Made by a program: the position numbers and the translations under genes. A DNA stretch of 14,815 nt from JTS-AC122 sp041742635. Its GTDB lineage: Bacteria; Planctomycetota; Phycisphaerae; Phycisphaerales; UBA1924. Below are positions 1-7,037 of this stretch, piece after piece. The notes under the pieces are model-generated. The model did no database searches, had not been told where the DNA came from, and was given only the letters and a program-made list of their open reading frames with translations. The stretch covers positions 1-14,815 of the forward strand of contig JBGSIF010000291.1 of NCBI GenBank assembly GCA_041742635.1, written 5' to 3'. The stretch's first letter is position 1. Every line of letters starts with the position of its first letter.

Positions 1-1
1 G

Positions 2-721
2 TTCGTCTTCGACGCGCTGTGGTTCCTCACCGGGATGATGCCCCTGGTGCTGGTGCTGAGAGAAGTCAAACCCGCGATCACCCACGCCGCCGCCGGGCCG
101 CACACGGCGCCCGCCGGAACACTCGTCGGCGCGGCCTTCCGTCGGCTCCTGCACACTGTCCGCGAGGCCCGGCAACACCGCGGCCTCTTCCGCTTCCTCG
201 CCGTCTTCTTTATTTACAGTTTGGGGACGCAGACGGTCGTGTACTTCGCGGGTTCCATCGGCGACTCGCTGGGCTTTGAGATCGGGCAGTTGATCATCAT
301 GGCCCTGATCATGTCCGTCACCGCCGGCGTCGGCGCGTTCGGTGCCGGGACGTATCAAGACCGCCTCGGGCATCGCCGCACGGTCATGTTCTTCCTCGCC
401 GCGTGGATCGTGGGGACGCTCGGGCTGGCGTTCCTGCAACTCCTGAAGGGGAACCCGATGTACTTCTGGCCCATCGCGGCGGTGATCGGCTTCGCCCTTG
501 GCGGGATCGGCACCGCCAGCCGTGCCCTCGTCGGCGTCTTCACGCCCCCCGACAAGGCCGCCGAGTTCTTCGGGCTGTGGGGGATGGTCTACAAAGGCGC
601 GATCCTCGGCCCCGTCGCCTTCTCGCTCGTCAGCACCCTGGTATCGCAGTCCACGGGGCTGTTCATGCTCTGCGGCGCGTTCGCGGCGGGGTTGGTGCTG
701 ATGATGGGGGTGGAGGAGTAA
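2..721 (+). CDS. MFS transporter, UMF1/Atg22-like, C-terminal part (5' end outside window)
   Basis: This is the distal part of an inner-membrane secondary transporter. The reading frame is open from base 2, and 239 residues precede the TAA stop. At least five to six hydrophobic segments are visible, around residues 1-19 (FVFDALWFLTGMMPLVLVL), 60-82, 95-118, 130-148, 155-180 and 195-235. A loop reading YQDRLGHRRTVMF matches the MFS cytoplasmic D-R-x-G-R/H-R loop between helices. The later stretch FTPPDKAAEFFGLWGMVYKG resembles the P-x-x-x-x-AEFFG-x signature of the UMF1 (Atg22-like) MFS family. Substrate is unknown; characterised members include amino-acid effluxers of yeast vacuoles, but bacterial members are mostly uncharacterised. 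About half of a usual 420-450 aa protein is missing because of the window edge, not because of a visible mutation. The family call is from recognised motifs; the substrate is not inferred. Confidence 0.8.
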   Translation, partial: FVFDALWFLTGMMPLVLVLREVKPAITHAAAGPHTAPAGTLVGAAFRRLLHTVREARQHRGLFRFLAVFFIYSLGTQTVVYFAGSIGDSLGFEIGQLIIMALIMSVTAGVGAFGAGTYQDRLGHRRTVMFFLAAWIVGTLGLAFLQLLKGNPMYFWPIAAVIGFALGGIGTASRALVGVFTPPDKAAEFFGLWGMVYKGAILGPVAFSLVSTLVSQSTGLFMLCGAFAAGLVLMMGVEE

Positions 722-896
722 AACGGCGAAACAAGGAGGAATTCCAGATTCGGTGCGTATCGCACGGGATCGACCGATACCTAGAGTTGACCGACCACGT
801 AAGTTTCGTCTCCTGTTTGCAACGTGCCTGAGAACAAGGCTTATTGCCGCTTTCACGGCGCGTCTTCAAAGATCACAATGAGTTAGGGCAGCACAT
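722..896. other. Gap between MFS gene and ATPase-Toprim module
   Basis: This 175-bp stretch is less GC-rich than the MFS gene before it. It holds a near-perfect Shine-Dalgarno string (AAGGAGGA, 733-740) with no ATG at usable distance, and a small perfect hairpin at 753-765 (GTGCG-TAT-CGCAC) that lacks a T-tract. A GTG at 753 would open a basic 42-codon frame ending with TGA at 879-881, but its spacing from the Shine-Dalgarno string is about 13 nt, so it is not called. The promoter of the ATPase gene probably lies here; no convincing -35/-10 pair was found. Confidence 0.4.
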
Positions 897-2126
897 ATGG
901 CACGGATCGAAGGCATCACCATCCAGAACTATCGGGCGTTGCGTGATGTAACACTCGGGAAGACGTTCGAACATCAGGATGGTTCTCCGTTGCCATCGAT
1001 GATGGCCGTGATCGGTCCCAATGGAAGTGGCAAGAGCACGTTGCTCGATGCGTTCGGTTTTCTAAAGGACTGCTTGGCCGATGGAGTTGAAGAAGCCTGT
1101 GAGCGAGATATGCGAGGTGGTTTCGATCGATTGCGGACAAAGGGCGCGACGGAAGCGATCAAGTTTGAGTTGTACTACCGCGATAGAGACAGCGACAATG
1201 AACGTCCTATCAGTTACTCCTTGTGGGTGAACGTAGACAAATCAGGCCGCCCATTTGTCGAAAAGGAGAGATTTCGGCAACGACGCTTGGGATACTCGTC
1301 CGGGAAGCCGTTCTCGTTTGTCAACTTGAAAGCAGGCCGTGGAGACGTCTACGCAGGAGAGTTTGGGACTGGAACGAGCGGTCAAGAGAAAGTCTCGATC
1401 GCACTTGACGATACACGAAAGCTTGCAATTGCGTCGTTGGGCAACCTCAGCGAGTACCCCAACATTGTGCGATTTCGAGAGTTCCTCGAGGGCTGGTATC
1501 TATCATATTTTGTACCCGATTTGGCGCGCGGCATGCCCATGGCTGGAGCGCAACGAAAACTTAATAAGCGAGGAGACAACCTTGCAAACTATGTTCAGTT
1601 CCTTCAGAAGGAACATCCCAAACGATTCGACGCGGTTCTCAAACAAGTGGGTCACAAGATTCCCGGCATCGAGAAGATCAGTTCGAAACCAGCGGAAGAT
1701 GGGCGACTGCTGCTGCAGTTCAACGATCGCGGGTACAAGGATCCTTTCTACGCACCGAGCATGTCCGATGGAACGCTCAAGTATTTCGCGTACATGCTGC
1801 TGCTTGAAGATCCAAAGCCTGCGCCCCTTATCGGGATCGAGGAACCAGAGAACGGCCTTTATCACCAGGTGCTCGGACCGCTCGCCACAGAAATGCGGAC
1901 GCGAGCCAACACGCCCGGCGGGCCGCAGGTGCTTGTGACGACTCACGCAAACTACTTCGTCGATGCGCTTCGTCCCGAGGAGGTCTTTGTCCTGTCGAAG
2001 GGCAAAGACGGTGCTAGCACGGTTTGTTGCGCGGGCAGTGATCCAGCAGTCGTCGGGATGGTGGAAGATGGCATACCACTCGGCAGCCTGTGGTACAGCA
2101 ACCACCTCGGAGGTGGGAATCCATGA
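897..2126 (+). CDS. AAA family ATPase (ABC/SMC-like head, AAA_21 type), defence-module candidate
   Basis: This 409-aa protein is a predicted cytoplasmic ATPase of the RecF/SMC/OLD-like class. The N-terminus MARIEGITIQNYRALRDV is the typical first strand of this fold ('I..Y+.l+d'). Walker A is GPNGSGKST at residues 40-48. An ABC-type signature-like segment, SDGTLK, is at 290-295. Walker B is LIGIEE at 311-316, followed by PENGLY (D-loop region). The switch histidine is H350 in VTTHANYF. There is no nuclease domain after the ATPase core, which distinguishes it from fused OLD nucleases. The ATG at 897 is chosen because the fold begins immediately; the upstream AGGG is a weak ribosome binding site. 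Its stop overlaps the start of the Toprim-like gene by 4 nt (ATGA), so the two are translationally coupled. GC content and codon use are lower than in the flanking genes, suggesting transfer. By analogy to PARIS AriA-AriB or RloA-RloB, the ATPase may sense a trigger and control the partner; that is inference. Confidence 0.85.
   Translation: MARIEGITIQNYRALRDVTLGKTFEHQDGSPLPSMMAVIGPNGSGKSTLLDAFGFLKDCLADGVEEACERDMRGGFDRLRTKGATEAIKFELYYRDRDSDNERPISYSLWVNVDKSGRPFVEKERFRQRRLGYSSGKPFSFVNLKAGRGDVYAGEFGTGTSGQEKVSIALDDTRKLAIASLGNLSEYPNIVRFREFLEGWYLSYFVPDLARGMPMAGAQRKLNKRGDNLANYVQFLQKEHPKRFDAVLKQVGHKIPGIEKISSKPAEDGRLLLQFNDRGYKDPFYAPSMSDGTLKYFAYMLLLEDPKPAPLIGIEEPENGLYHQVLGPLATEMRTRANTPGGPQVLVTTHANYFVDALRPEEVFVLSKGKDGASTVCCAGSDPAVVGMVEDGIPLGSLWYSNHLGGGNP
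2109..2115 (+). promoter_or_regulatory. Shine-Dalgarno site fixing the start of the Toprim-like gene
   Basis: GGAGGTG lies 7 nt upstream of the ATG at 2123 and inside the end of the ATPase gene. It decides the start against an in-frame ATG at 2090, which would add 11 residues without family resemblance. Confidence 0.75.
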
Positions 2127-2770
2127 GATTCATTGAGGTTCTTTGTGAGGGGAGCTCCGACGTACCAGCGTTACGCGAGGTGCTGAGTCGTCGCCTCAAA
2201 CTGAACGAGGGGGAGCATTTTCGTATCCATCCTCATCGGGGAAAAGGCAAACTACCCTCGCACGCAAATCGACTGAAGAAACCGGAAGCGGGCCACGATT
2301 TTCTGCTGACGCAGTTACCCATCAAGCTCAAAAACATTGGGCTACAGACCCAAGGAGGATATGAAGTCGCGGTCGTCGTTGTGGTAGACGCCGATCGAGA
2401 CAACTGCAAGGTTCTCAAGCAGGAACTACTCGACCTCTACGATGCCCTCCCCACGAAGCCGCCGCGTTGCCTGTTCCGCATAGCGGTGGAGGAAACCGAA
2501 AGTTGGTTTATCGCTGAACCAAAGGCGGTTCGTAAGGCGTATGCCCATGCGAACATTTCCGATCTCGACCAGTACGACGTTGATGTAGTCTGCGGAGCGT
2601 GGGAGCGACTCGCGGAATGTCTTGGCCACGACCCGGCAAAGTGCAGCGGGCGAGAGAAGCACGAATGGGCAACGGCGATCTCCCCACACCTCAACCTCAC
2701 GAACCCTGCCTCCCCCAGTTTGGCTGCGCTTGTGGCTGGAGTTGACCGACTCCTCAAGCACGAGGCCTGA
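2123..2770 (+). CDS. Toprim-like protein, DUF4276-type, partner of the AAA ATPase
   Basis: This is a 215-aa protein whose motifs fit a Toprim-like metal-binding fold. The N-terminal strand MRFIEVLCEGSSDVPALREVL carries the E-G-x-x-D pattern (E9, G10, D13). VVVVVDADRDN carries the D-x-D pair at D89 and D91. A later IAVEETESWFIAEP segment (residues 120-133) matches the acidic 'E-x-E-x-W' stretch seen in DUF4276 and related RloB-like families. These residues would bind divalent metal if it is a nuclease; activity is not proven from sequence. It starts in a 4-nt overlap with the ATPase gene with a strong Shine-Dalgarno site, so both are made in one operon and probably form a complex. ATPase plus separate Toprim protein is the layout of PARIS (AriA/AriB, where AriB is DUF4435) and RloA/RloB, so a role as toxic effector in phage defence is plausible. 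Composition is less GC-rich than the neighbours. Alternative: a DNA-repair pair of the OLD type. Confidence 0.7.
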   Translation: MRFIEVLCEGSSDVPALREVLSRRLKLNEGEHFRIHPHRGKGKLPSHANRLKKPEAGHDFLLTQLPIKLKNIGLQTQGGYEVAVVVVVDADRDNCKVLKQELLDLYDALPTKPPRCLFRIAVEETESWFIAEPKAVRKAYAHANISDLDQYDVDVVCGAWERLAECLGHDPAKCSGREKHEWATAISPHLNLTNPASPSLAALVAGVDRLLKHEA

Positions 2771-2845
2771 ATCGCAGATGGCCACGCCGATAACTTGCAC
2801 TCGGGCACCCCGGCCTTCGGGCAACACCGGCACCAACCGCACGAA

Positions 2846-3814
2846 TTATCCCTGCAAGAGTCTCCCCAGCGACTCGGACTGATGGTCGGCGTGGTAACTC
2901 GATCGGACCAACGGGCCGCTCTCCACGATCTTGAACCCGCGCCGAAGCCCTTCGTCGCGGAACACTTCAAACTGCCCCGGCGTCACCCACCGATCGATCG
3001 GCAAGTGGTTCCGCGTCGGCTGCAAGTACTGCCCGATCGTCAAAATATCGCACGAATCGGGCTTCCCGGTACGGGTGCCCTCTTGGACCTGATCGAGCAA
3101 GTCCAATACTTCTTCATCTTTCTCACCAATTCCCACCATGATCCCGGTTTTGGCGATCATTCCCGCTTCTTTGACCCGCCGGAGCAGTTCAACGGATCGG
3201 TCGAACTTGGCACTGGGGCGGACCGCCGGGTACATCCGGCGGACGGTCTCCAGATTGTGGTTGATGATCGTGGGTTTCGCGTCGATGACCTTCTGAAGGG
3301 CGTCCCAGTTCCCTTCAAAGTCCGGGATCAGAACCTCAATAGATAGATCGGGGCAGAGTTCGCGGGTTCGGACGATGGTCTCGGCCCAAATTGAGGCACC
3401 TCCATCGGGCAACTCGTCCCGGTTCACTGATGTAATCACGATGTGCTTCATGTGCGAGTCTTCGCACATGAGTCGCATGCTTTCGGCGACCCGGCGGGGT
3501 TCGTCGAGGTCCAGGGTGGCGGGGCGGCCGGTTTTGACGTTGCAGAAGCCGCAGGCGCGGGTGCAGGTGTCGCCGAGGATCATGATGGTGGCGACGCCCC
3601 GTGCCCAACATTCCCCCATATTGGGGCAGTTGGCTTCCTGGCAGACGGTATGGAGAGAATGGCGGTCAATAATGGACTTCAGACGTGAGTAAGCCTCCCC
3701 GCCGGGGACTTTGGCCCGGAGCCAGGGTGGTTTTCGCTTGGTTGTGAGTTGTTGCGGGTCGGAATCGAGGTTATTGAGGACTAACCCGGATAGGCTTACG
3801 ATCGGCTTATCCAT
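2846..3814 (-). CDS. lipA: Lipoyl synthase LipA
   Basis: This cytoplasmic radical-SAM enzyme inserts two sulfur atoms into octanoyl groups on the E2 and H proteins of 2-oxoacid dehydrogenases and the glycine cleavage system, giving lipoyl cofactors. From the ATG at 3814 the protein has 322 aa, the usual LipA size. The auxiliary [4Fe-4S] cluster motif C-x4-C-x5-C is CQEANCPNMGEC (C58, C63, C69). The radical-SAM motif C-x3-C-x2-C is CTRACGFC (C84, C88, C91). SVNRDELPDGGA and the C-terminal GPLVRSSYHAD, which holds the serine ligand of the auxiliary cluster, are both conserved; RSSYHA is at 304-309. The frame stays open upstream to 4057, but those residues are proline-rich and unlike LipA. An alternative ATG at 3904 would add 30 residues. 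It is monocistronic here, with no lipB beside it, convergent with the Toprim-like gene (75-bp gap) and divergent from the export cluster. All catalytic residues are present, so it should be functional. Confidence 0.97.
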   Translation of the reverse strand: MDKPIVSLSGLVLNNLDSDPQQLTTKRKPPWLRAKVPGGEAYSRLKSIIDRHSLHTVCQEANCPNMGECWARGVATIMILGDTCTRACGFCNVKTGRPATLDLDEPRRVAESMRLMCEDSHMKHIVITSVNRDELPDGGASIWAETIVRTRELCPDLSIEVLIPDFEGNWDALQKVIDAKPTIINHNLETVRRMYPAVRPSAKFDRSVELLRRVKEAGMIAKTGIMVGIGEKDEEVLDLLDQVQEGTRTGKPDSCDILTIGQYLQPTRNHLPIDRWVTPGQFEVFRDEGLRRGFKIVESGPLVRSSYHADHQSESLGRLLQG

Positions 3815-4228
3815 CCGACGGAGCGGATCCCCGCCAAGGGGACGAGGATGACGGGCGACGGTGCGGGCGTCGGGGGGTGGGACCGGGTGGGAAGGGCTAG
3901 GCATGACTCGAAAGTGTAGGAAGGGCGGGCAAAGGGGTGGTGCGGGGAACGGGCCAAGAAGCCCGAGATGGCGCAGAAACGGGTAAAAGTGGGCCGGTAA
4001 CAGAGTATTCAGGGTCAAAAGGGCCGATAGTGACGATTCGCTGCATCGGAGAGTCAATCGGAAGCAAGGCGGGCCGGGCGGCGTTGTGAGACGCCCCCCC
4101 CCGAACCGGACAGAGGAACGGCACCGGCAAGAACTGCGCGACAGGGCAAGGCGTAAGAGGCGGACTCGCCGATCGGGATTCCATCAGTTTCAAGGACGCA
4201 ACCAAAGATCGAGTGAAGGAGCGGGCCT
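3815..4228. other. Divergent intergenic region between lipA and the exopolysaccharide export cluster
   Basis: This stretch of about 414 bp must hold the promoters for lipA (leftward) and the export cluster (rightward). The first 90 bp may be the 5' part of lipA if the ATG at 3904 is used. It contains a run of nine C at 4094-4102 and a 5-bp inverted repeat at 4080-4095 (GGCGT/ACGCC, loop TGTGAG). Two minus-strand frames of 72-102 codons cross it, but they look like GC-driven shadows. No clear sigma-70 or sigma-54 promoter, operator or riboswitch was recognised. Confidence 0.5.
4216..4221 (+). promoter_or_regulatory. Shine-Dalgarno site supporting a GTG start
   Basis: AAGGAG stands 7 nt before the GTG at 4229. 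It supports that non-ATG start for the SLBB export lipoprotein, where the first later in-frame ATG falls inside the signal peptide. Confidence 0.7.
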
Positions 4229-5896
4229 GTGAGTGATCGACGACAGAATCGGCGGAACCAGCATGTGTTCAATCAGCGCGCGCCTCGGGCGGCACGGCTG
4301 GTGATGTCGGCGAGCGGGCTGATGCTGGGGGGGCTGGGCGTGACGATGGGCGGGTGCGAGGTCGATTCGTATCTGGACCCGAGCGTGGTGGGGTACTGGG
4401 AACATACGGCCACGTCGGTGCCGATCCTGGAGCGGCTGGCGGCGATCGAAGAGTTGCCGCAGGACCAGATCGAGACCAGCGAACCGGCCCGGGAAGACCT
4501 GATCGCCGAGGCGATGGCGTATCGGCTGGGGCCGTCGGACGAGGTCGAGGTACAGATCGAGAACTTCTCGCAGAGCGCGCGGACGGACGTGATACCCGCG
4601 ATCGTGGACCAGCGTGGTTATATCAACTTCCCGAAGGTCGGGTCGTTGTACGTGCTGGGGAAGACGGACGCGGAAGTGACGGAGATCATCGCGCGGGTGA
4701 TCCGCGAAAAAGAGATCCTGGCGAACCCGAAGGTGCTGGTGACCGTGAGTGCGCAGCGTCAACAGACGTTCAGCGTGACGGGCGGGGTGGCCAATCCCGG
4801 CGGGTACTTTATTCCGAAGCCGGATTACCGGTTGCTGGAAGCGTTGACGGCGGCGGGGGGCGTGAGCGAGTCGGCGCAGAAGATTTTGGTGATCCGACAG
4901 GTGCCGCTGAGTGATGAGGTTCGGGGGATCTCGGCACCGCCGGCCTCCCCGGAGGTGCCGACGGTGGTGCCGGAGACCGCTCCGCCGGTGAAGCCGGAGG
5001 ATGTGAAGGACATCATGAATGAGATTCTGGAGAAGGGTGAGAAGGGCGCGGGGGCACCGGGATCGCCGGGGGTGATGGGGCGGAAGGCGGGGGGTACGCT
5101 GGGAGCAGTTGGTGGAGCGGGGGCTGGGAAGCCGGGCGGGACGCCCGGTCCACTGAATGCGAATGCGGGTACGGCTCGGCAGCCGGAGAAGAAGCCGGAG
5201 ATTGATCTGGTGGACGAGCGGCTGCCGGGGAACTCGCCAGCGGCTTCGCCGCAGCCGGAGACGGTGGCGACGCCGGCGAGAGCGAAGACGAAATGGGTGT
5301 TCATCAATGGGCAGTGGACGAAGCAGACGTTGGGGTCGCCACGGGCGACGCCGACGGCACCGAGCATCGATCCACTGGCGAAGGAGAACATCGCGGCGGA
5401 TGTGATGACACAGCGCGTGATCGAGGTGCCGGCGCAGCGGCTGCTAGCGGGGCATGCGGACGTAAACATCGTGATCCGCCCTGGGGACGTGATCCGGGTG
5501 CCGGTGCCGGACACGGGGTTGTATTACATCGAAGGTGCGATCAACAACCCCGGCGCGTATGGGATCCCGCCGACGGGGAAGATCACGCTCCAGCAGGCCA
5601 TCGCGGCGGCGAACGGGCTGGCGGGACAGGCGATCCCGTCGCGCGTCGATATCACGCGTCGGATCGCGAACGACCGCGAAGCGACGATCCGTCTGGACTA
5701 CGGGGCGATAGCGAACAAGTCGCAGCCGAACGTGTATATCAAACCGGACGACGTCATTAATATCGGGACGAACTTCTGGGCGTTCCCGCTGGCGGTGTTC
5801 CGCCAAGGGATCCGGGCGAGTTATGGGTTCGGGTTCCTGCTGGACCGCAACTTCGGCGGCGAAGTGTTCGGCGTGGATCGGTCGTTGAATCGATAA
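4229..5896 (+). CDS. Polysaccharide export lipoprotein (Poly_export/SLBB, Wza-like)
   Basis: This is a 555-aa predicted outer-membrane or periplasmic component that carries exopolysaccharide out of the cell. A signal peptide with a hydrophobic core at about 24-42 ends in MGGC, so C43 is the likely lipidation site. The lipobox is imperfect. A Poly_export domain begins at YRLGPSDEVEVQI (about 98) and runs to about 176. The first SLBB unit is at about 179-226 (FSVTGGVANPGGYFI, then LLEALTAAGGV). A Pro/Gly/Ala-rich, low-complexity insert follows at about 232-395 and contains WVFINGQW (356-363). A second GDVIRVPVPDTGLYYIEGAINNPGAYGI SLBB block is at 419-512, followed by an amphipathic tail ending in RSLNR. 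Family members such as E. coli Wza are about 380 aa; the extra length comes from the insert. It starts with GTG behind a good Shine-Dalgarno site and is first in the rightward cluster, 63 bp before the exosortase. Family call firm; the polymer is unknown. Confidence 0.9.
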   Translation: MSDRRQNRRNQHVFNQRAPRAARLVMSASGLMLGGLGVTMGGCEVDSYLDPSVVGYWEHTATSVPILERLAAIEELPQDQIETSEPAREDLIAEAMAYRLGPSDEVEVQIENFSQSARTDVIPAIVDQRGYINFPKVGSLYVLGKTDAEVTEIIARVIREKEILANPKVLVTVSAQRQQTFSVTGGVANPGGYFIPKPDYRLLEALTAAGGVSESAQKILVIRQVPLSDEVRGISAPPASPEVPTVVPETAPPVKPEDVKDIMNEILEKGEKGAGAPGSPGVMGRKAGGTLGAVGGAGAGKPGGTPGPLNANAGTARQPEKKPEIDLVDERLPGNSPAASPQPETVATPARAKTKWVFINGQWTKQTLGSPRATPTAPSIDPLAKENIAADVMTQRVIEVPAQRLLAGHADVNIVIRPGDVIRVPVPDTGLYYIEGAINNPGAYGIPPTGKITLQQAIAAANGLAGQAIPSRVDITRRIANDREATIRLDYGAIANKSQPNVYIKPDDVINIGTNFWAFPLAVFRQGIRASYGFGFLLDRNFGGEVFGVDRSLNR

Positions 5897-5959
5897 GGGG
5901 GATGGGATTTGGGGGACGGGATGAGGAAGGGGCGTTATGTTGAGTGTGTTTGAGGCTTG
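5897..5959 (+). repeat. G-rich spacer between export and exosortase genes
   Basis: The + strand reads as runs of three to five G (for example GGGGGATGGG and GGGGGACGGG, 5897-5935). Similar G-rich spacers lie at two later junctions of the cluster, at 6901-6995 and 7925-7960. TGAGG at 5951-5955 may serve as the ribosome binding site of the exosortase. Confidence 0.5.
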
Positions 5960-6907
5960 ATGACGACAGCGACGAGTCATTCCGGGTCGGCTCCGACGGC
6001 GGCGGGGAGCGCCGGGCGGGACTCGGTGCGCGCGGGCGGTTCGCCCCGGTCGCTGCTGGAGGCATTGACGCTGCCGGAGAACCTGGTGAAAACCGGGTTG
6101 CTGCTCGGTGCGTTTGTGGTGTATTTCTGGAACTGGCTGTACACACAGGCGCTGCACAGTTCGCAGAGCAGCGACTGGTCGCACTCGTTCTTTGTGCCAG
6201 CGATCAGTTGCTATTTGATTTGGCAGTGCCGGGACGCGGTGATGCGGGAGCGTGTGCGGGCATACTGGCCGGGGCTGGCGCCGCTGTTGCTGGGGGTGCT
6301 GGCGTATCCGTTCTTTGTGGTGGGGGTGCCGAACCACATGGGGCAGGGGTACTCAGCGATCCTGACGTTGTTCGGGATGGTGCTGCTGATGCTGGGGCCT
6401 GGGGTGATGCGGCATGTGTTTTTGCCGATCGGGTATCTGGTGTTCATGGTCACGATCTCCGAGATGATCATGATCCAGATTACGTTCCGGCTGAAGCAGT
6501 GGGCGGCGCAAGGGGGCGACGTAGTGCTGCAGGTGCTTGGGGTGAACGCGCAGCGGAAGGGGACGACGCTGGAGATTGTGGATTCGAGCGGGGTGATGCA
6601 TCCATTGGATGTGGCCGAGGCGTGCTCGGGGATGAGCATGTTGATCGCGTTCGTGGCGCTGGGGGCGGCGGTGGCGCTAGTGGGGTGCAAGTATTGGTGG
6701 CAGCGGGTGGTGCTGGTGCTGCTCGCCGCGCCGGTGGCGCTGATGCTGAATGTCGTGCGGATCGCGGTGCTGGGGCTGCTGACGCTGTGGGATCCAAACC
6801 TGGCGGCGGGTGAGGCGCACACGCTGATCGGGACGCTGTTGTTGGTGCCGGGGTTCCTGGTGTACATGGGGATCGTGTGGGCGCTGAATAAATCGGTGAA
6901 GGGGTAG
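5960..6907 (+). CDS. Exosortase/archaeosortase family transpeptidase
   Basis: This 315-aa polytopic inner-membrane cysteine protease is predicted to cleave C-terminal PEP-CTERM-like sorting tags and transfer surface proteins, by analogy with exosortase EpsH and archaeosortase ArtA. About eight hydrophobic helices are visible from residue 43 on. The family N-terminal motif appears as SSDWSHSFFVPAISCYLIW (70-88). The catalytic triad is intact: C222 in VAEACSGMSML, R267 in LNVVRIAV, and H287 in EAHTLIG. The first 40 residues are a Ser/Ala/Gly-rich cytoplasmic tail. ATG at 5960 is chosen; a TTG codon directly before it is an equally possible start and adds one residue. The stop TAG lies in a GGGGTA repeat. 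An EpsI-like gene follows, the usual companion of EPS-linked exosortases. The subtype (for example the planctomycete XrtU group) cannot be fixed by eye. No tagged substrate is seen in the window. Confidence 0.92.
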   Translation: MTTATSHSGSAPTAAGSAGRDSVRAGGSPRSLLEALTLPENLVKTGLLLGAFVVYFWNWLYTQALHSSQSSDWSHSFFVPAISCYLIWQCRDAVMRERVRAYWPGLAPLLLGVLAYPFFVVGVPNHMGQGYSAILTLFGMVLLMLGPGVMRHVFLPIGYLVFMVTISEMIMIQITFRLKQWAAQGGDVVLQVLGVNAQRKGTTLEIVDSSGVMHPLDVAEACSGMSMLIAFVALGAAVALVGCKYWWQRVVLVLLAAPVALMLNVVRIAVLGLLTLWDPNLAAGEAHTLIGTLLLVPGFLVYMGIVWALNKSVKG

Positions 6908-6945
6908 GGGTAGGGGTAGGGGTAGGGGTAGGGGTGGGTGGGGGG
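6901..6945 (+). repeat. GGGGTA hexanucleotide tandem repeat with G-quadruplex potential
   Basis: Five perfect GGGGTA units (6901-6930) run into a G-rich tail with runs of 4, 3 and 6 G (6931-6945). The repeat begins in the last codons of the exosortase gene. Because the unit is 6 nt and in frame, it gives five in-frame TAG codons (6905, 6911, 6917, 6923, 6929). The G tracts are on the coding strand, so the mRNA could also fold into a quadruplex. Confidence 0.9.
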
Positions 6946-6994
6946 AGTGGCGGAGTGGTGAGTCGTGATGGGGGATGGGGGGTGAGAGGGAGGG

Positions 6995-7015
6995 GTGCGA
7001 GTTGGAAACTCGCAC
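6995..7015. repeat. Perfect 9-bp inverted repeat (hairpin) in the exosortase-EpsI spacer
   Basis: The arms GTGCGAGTT and AACTCGCAC are separated by GGA. The hairpin lies 22 bp before the EpsI-like start and follows a G-rich tract. No T-run follows, so a classic terminator is unlikely. The left arm GTGCGAGT recurs at 7961-7968 after a similar G-rich tract in the next spacer, which suggests a dispersed intergenic element. Confidence 0.7.
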
Positions 7016-7037
7016 TACGGGTACGGATGAGCAACTG

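Noticed and set aside
753..881. 42-codon GTG-started small gene
   Set aside because: Spacing to the Shine-Dalgarno site is about 13 nt, the start is not ATG, and the Arg-rich product has no recognisable feature, so it is kept only as a low-interest finding.
2090..2122. Earlier ATG for the Toprim-like gene
   Set aside because: The Shine-Dalgarno site at 2109-2115 points to the ATG at 2123, and the first beta-strand of the fold starts there.
2795..3346. Plus-strand frame of 183 codons opposite lipA
   Set aside because: It lies wholly or mostly antisense to lipA, whose iron-sulfur motifs are intact.
6901..6945. GGGGTA repeat as a telomere or CRISPR-like array
   Set aside because: The units are only 6 bp without spacers, the tract is internal to an operon, and five copies are too few for a telomere.
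6975..7037. Upstream extension of the EpsI-like gene from an ATG at 6975
   Set aside because: The extra 21 codons come from the G-rich tract and the perfect hairpin, and the membrane helix expected near the N-terminus begins just after the ATG at 7038.
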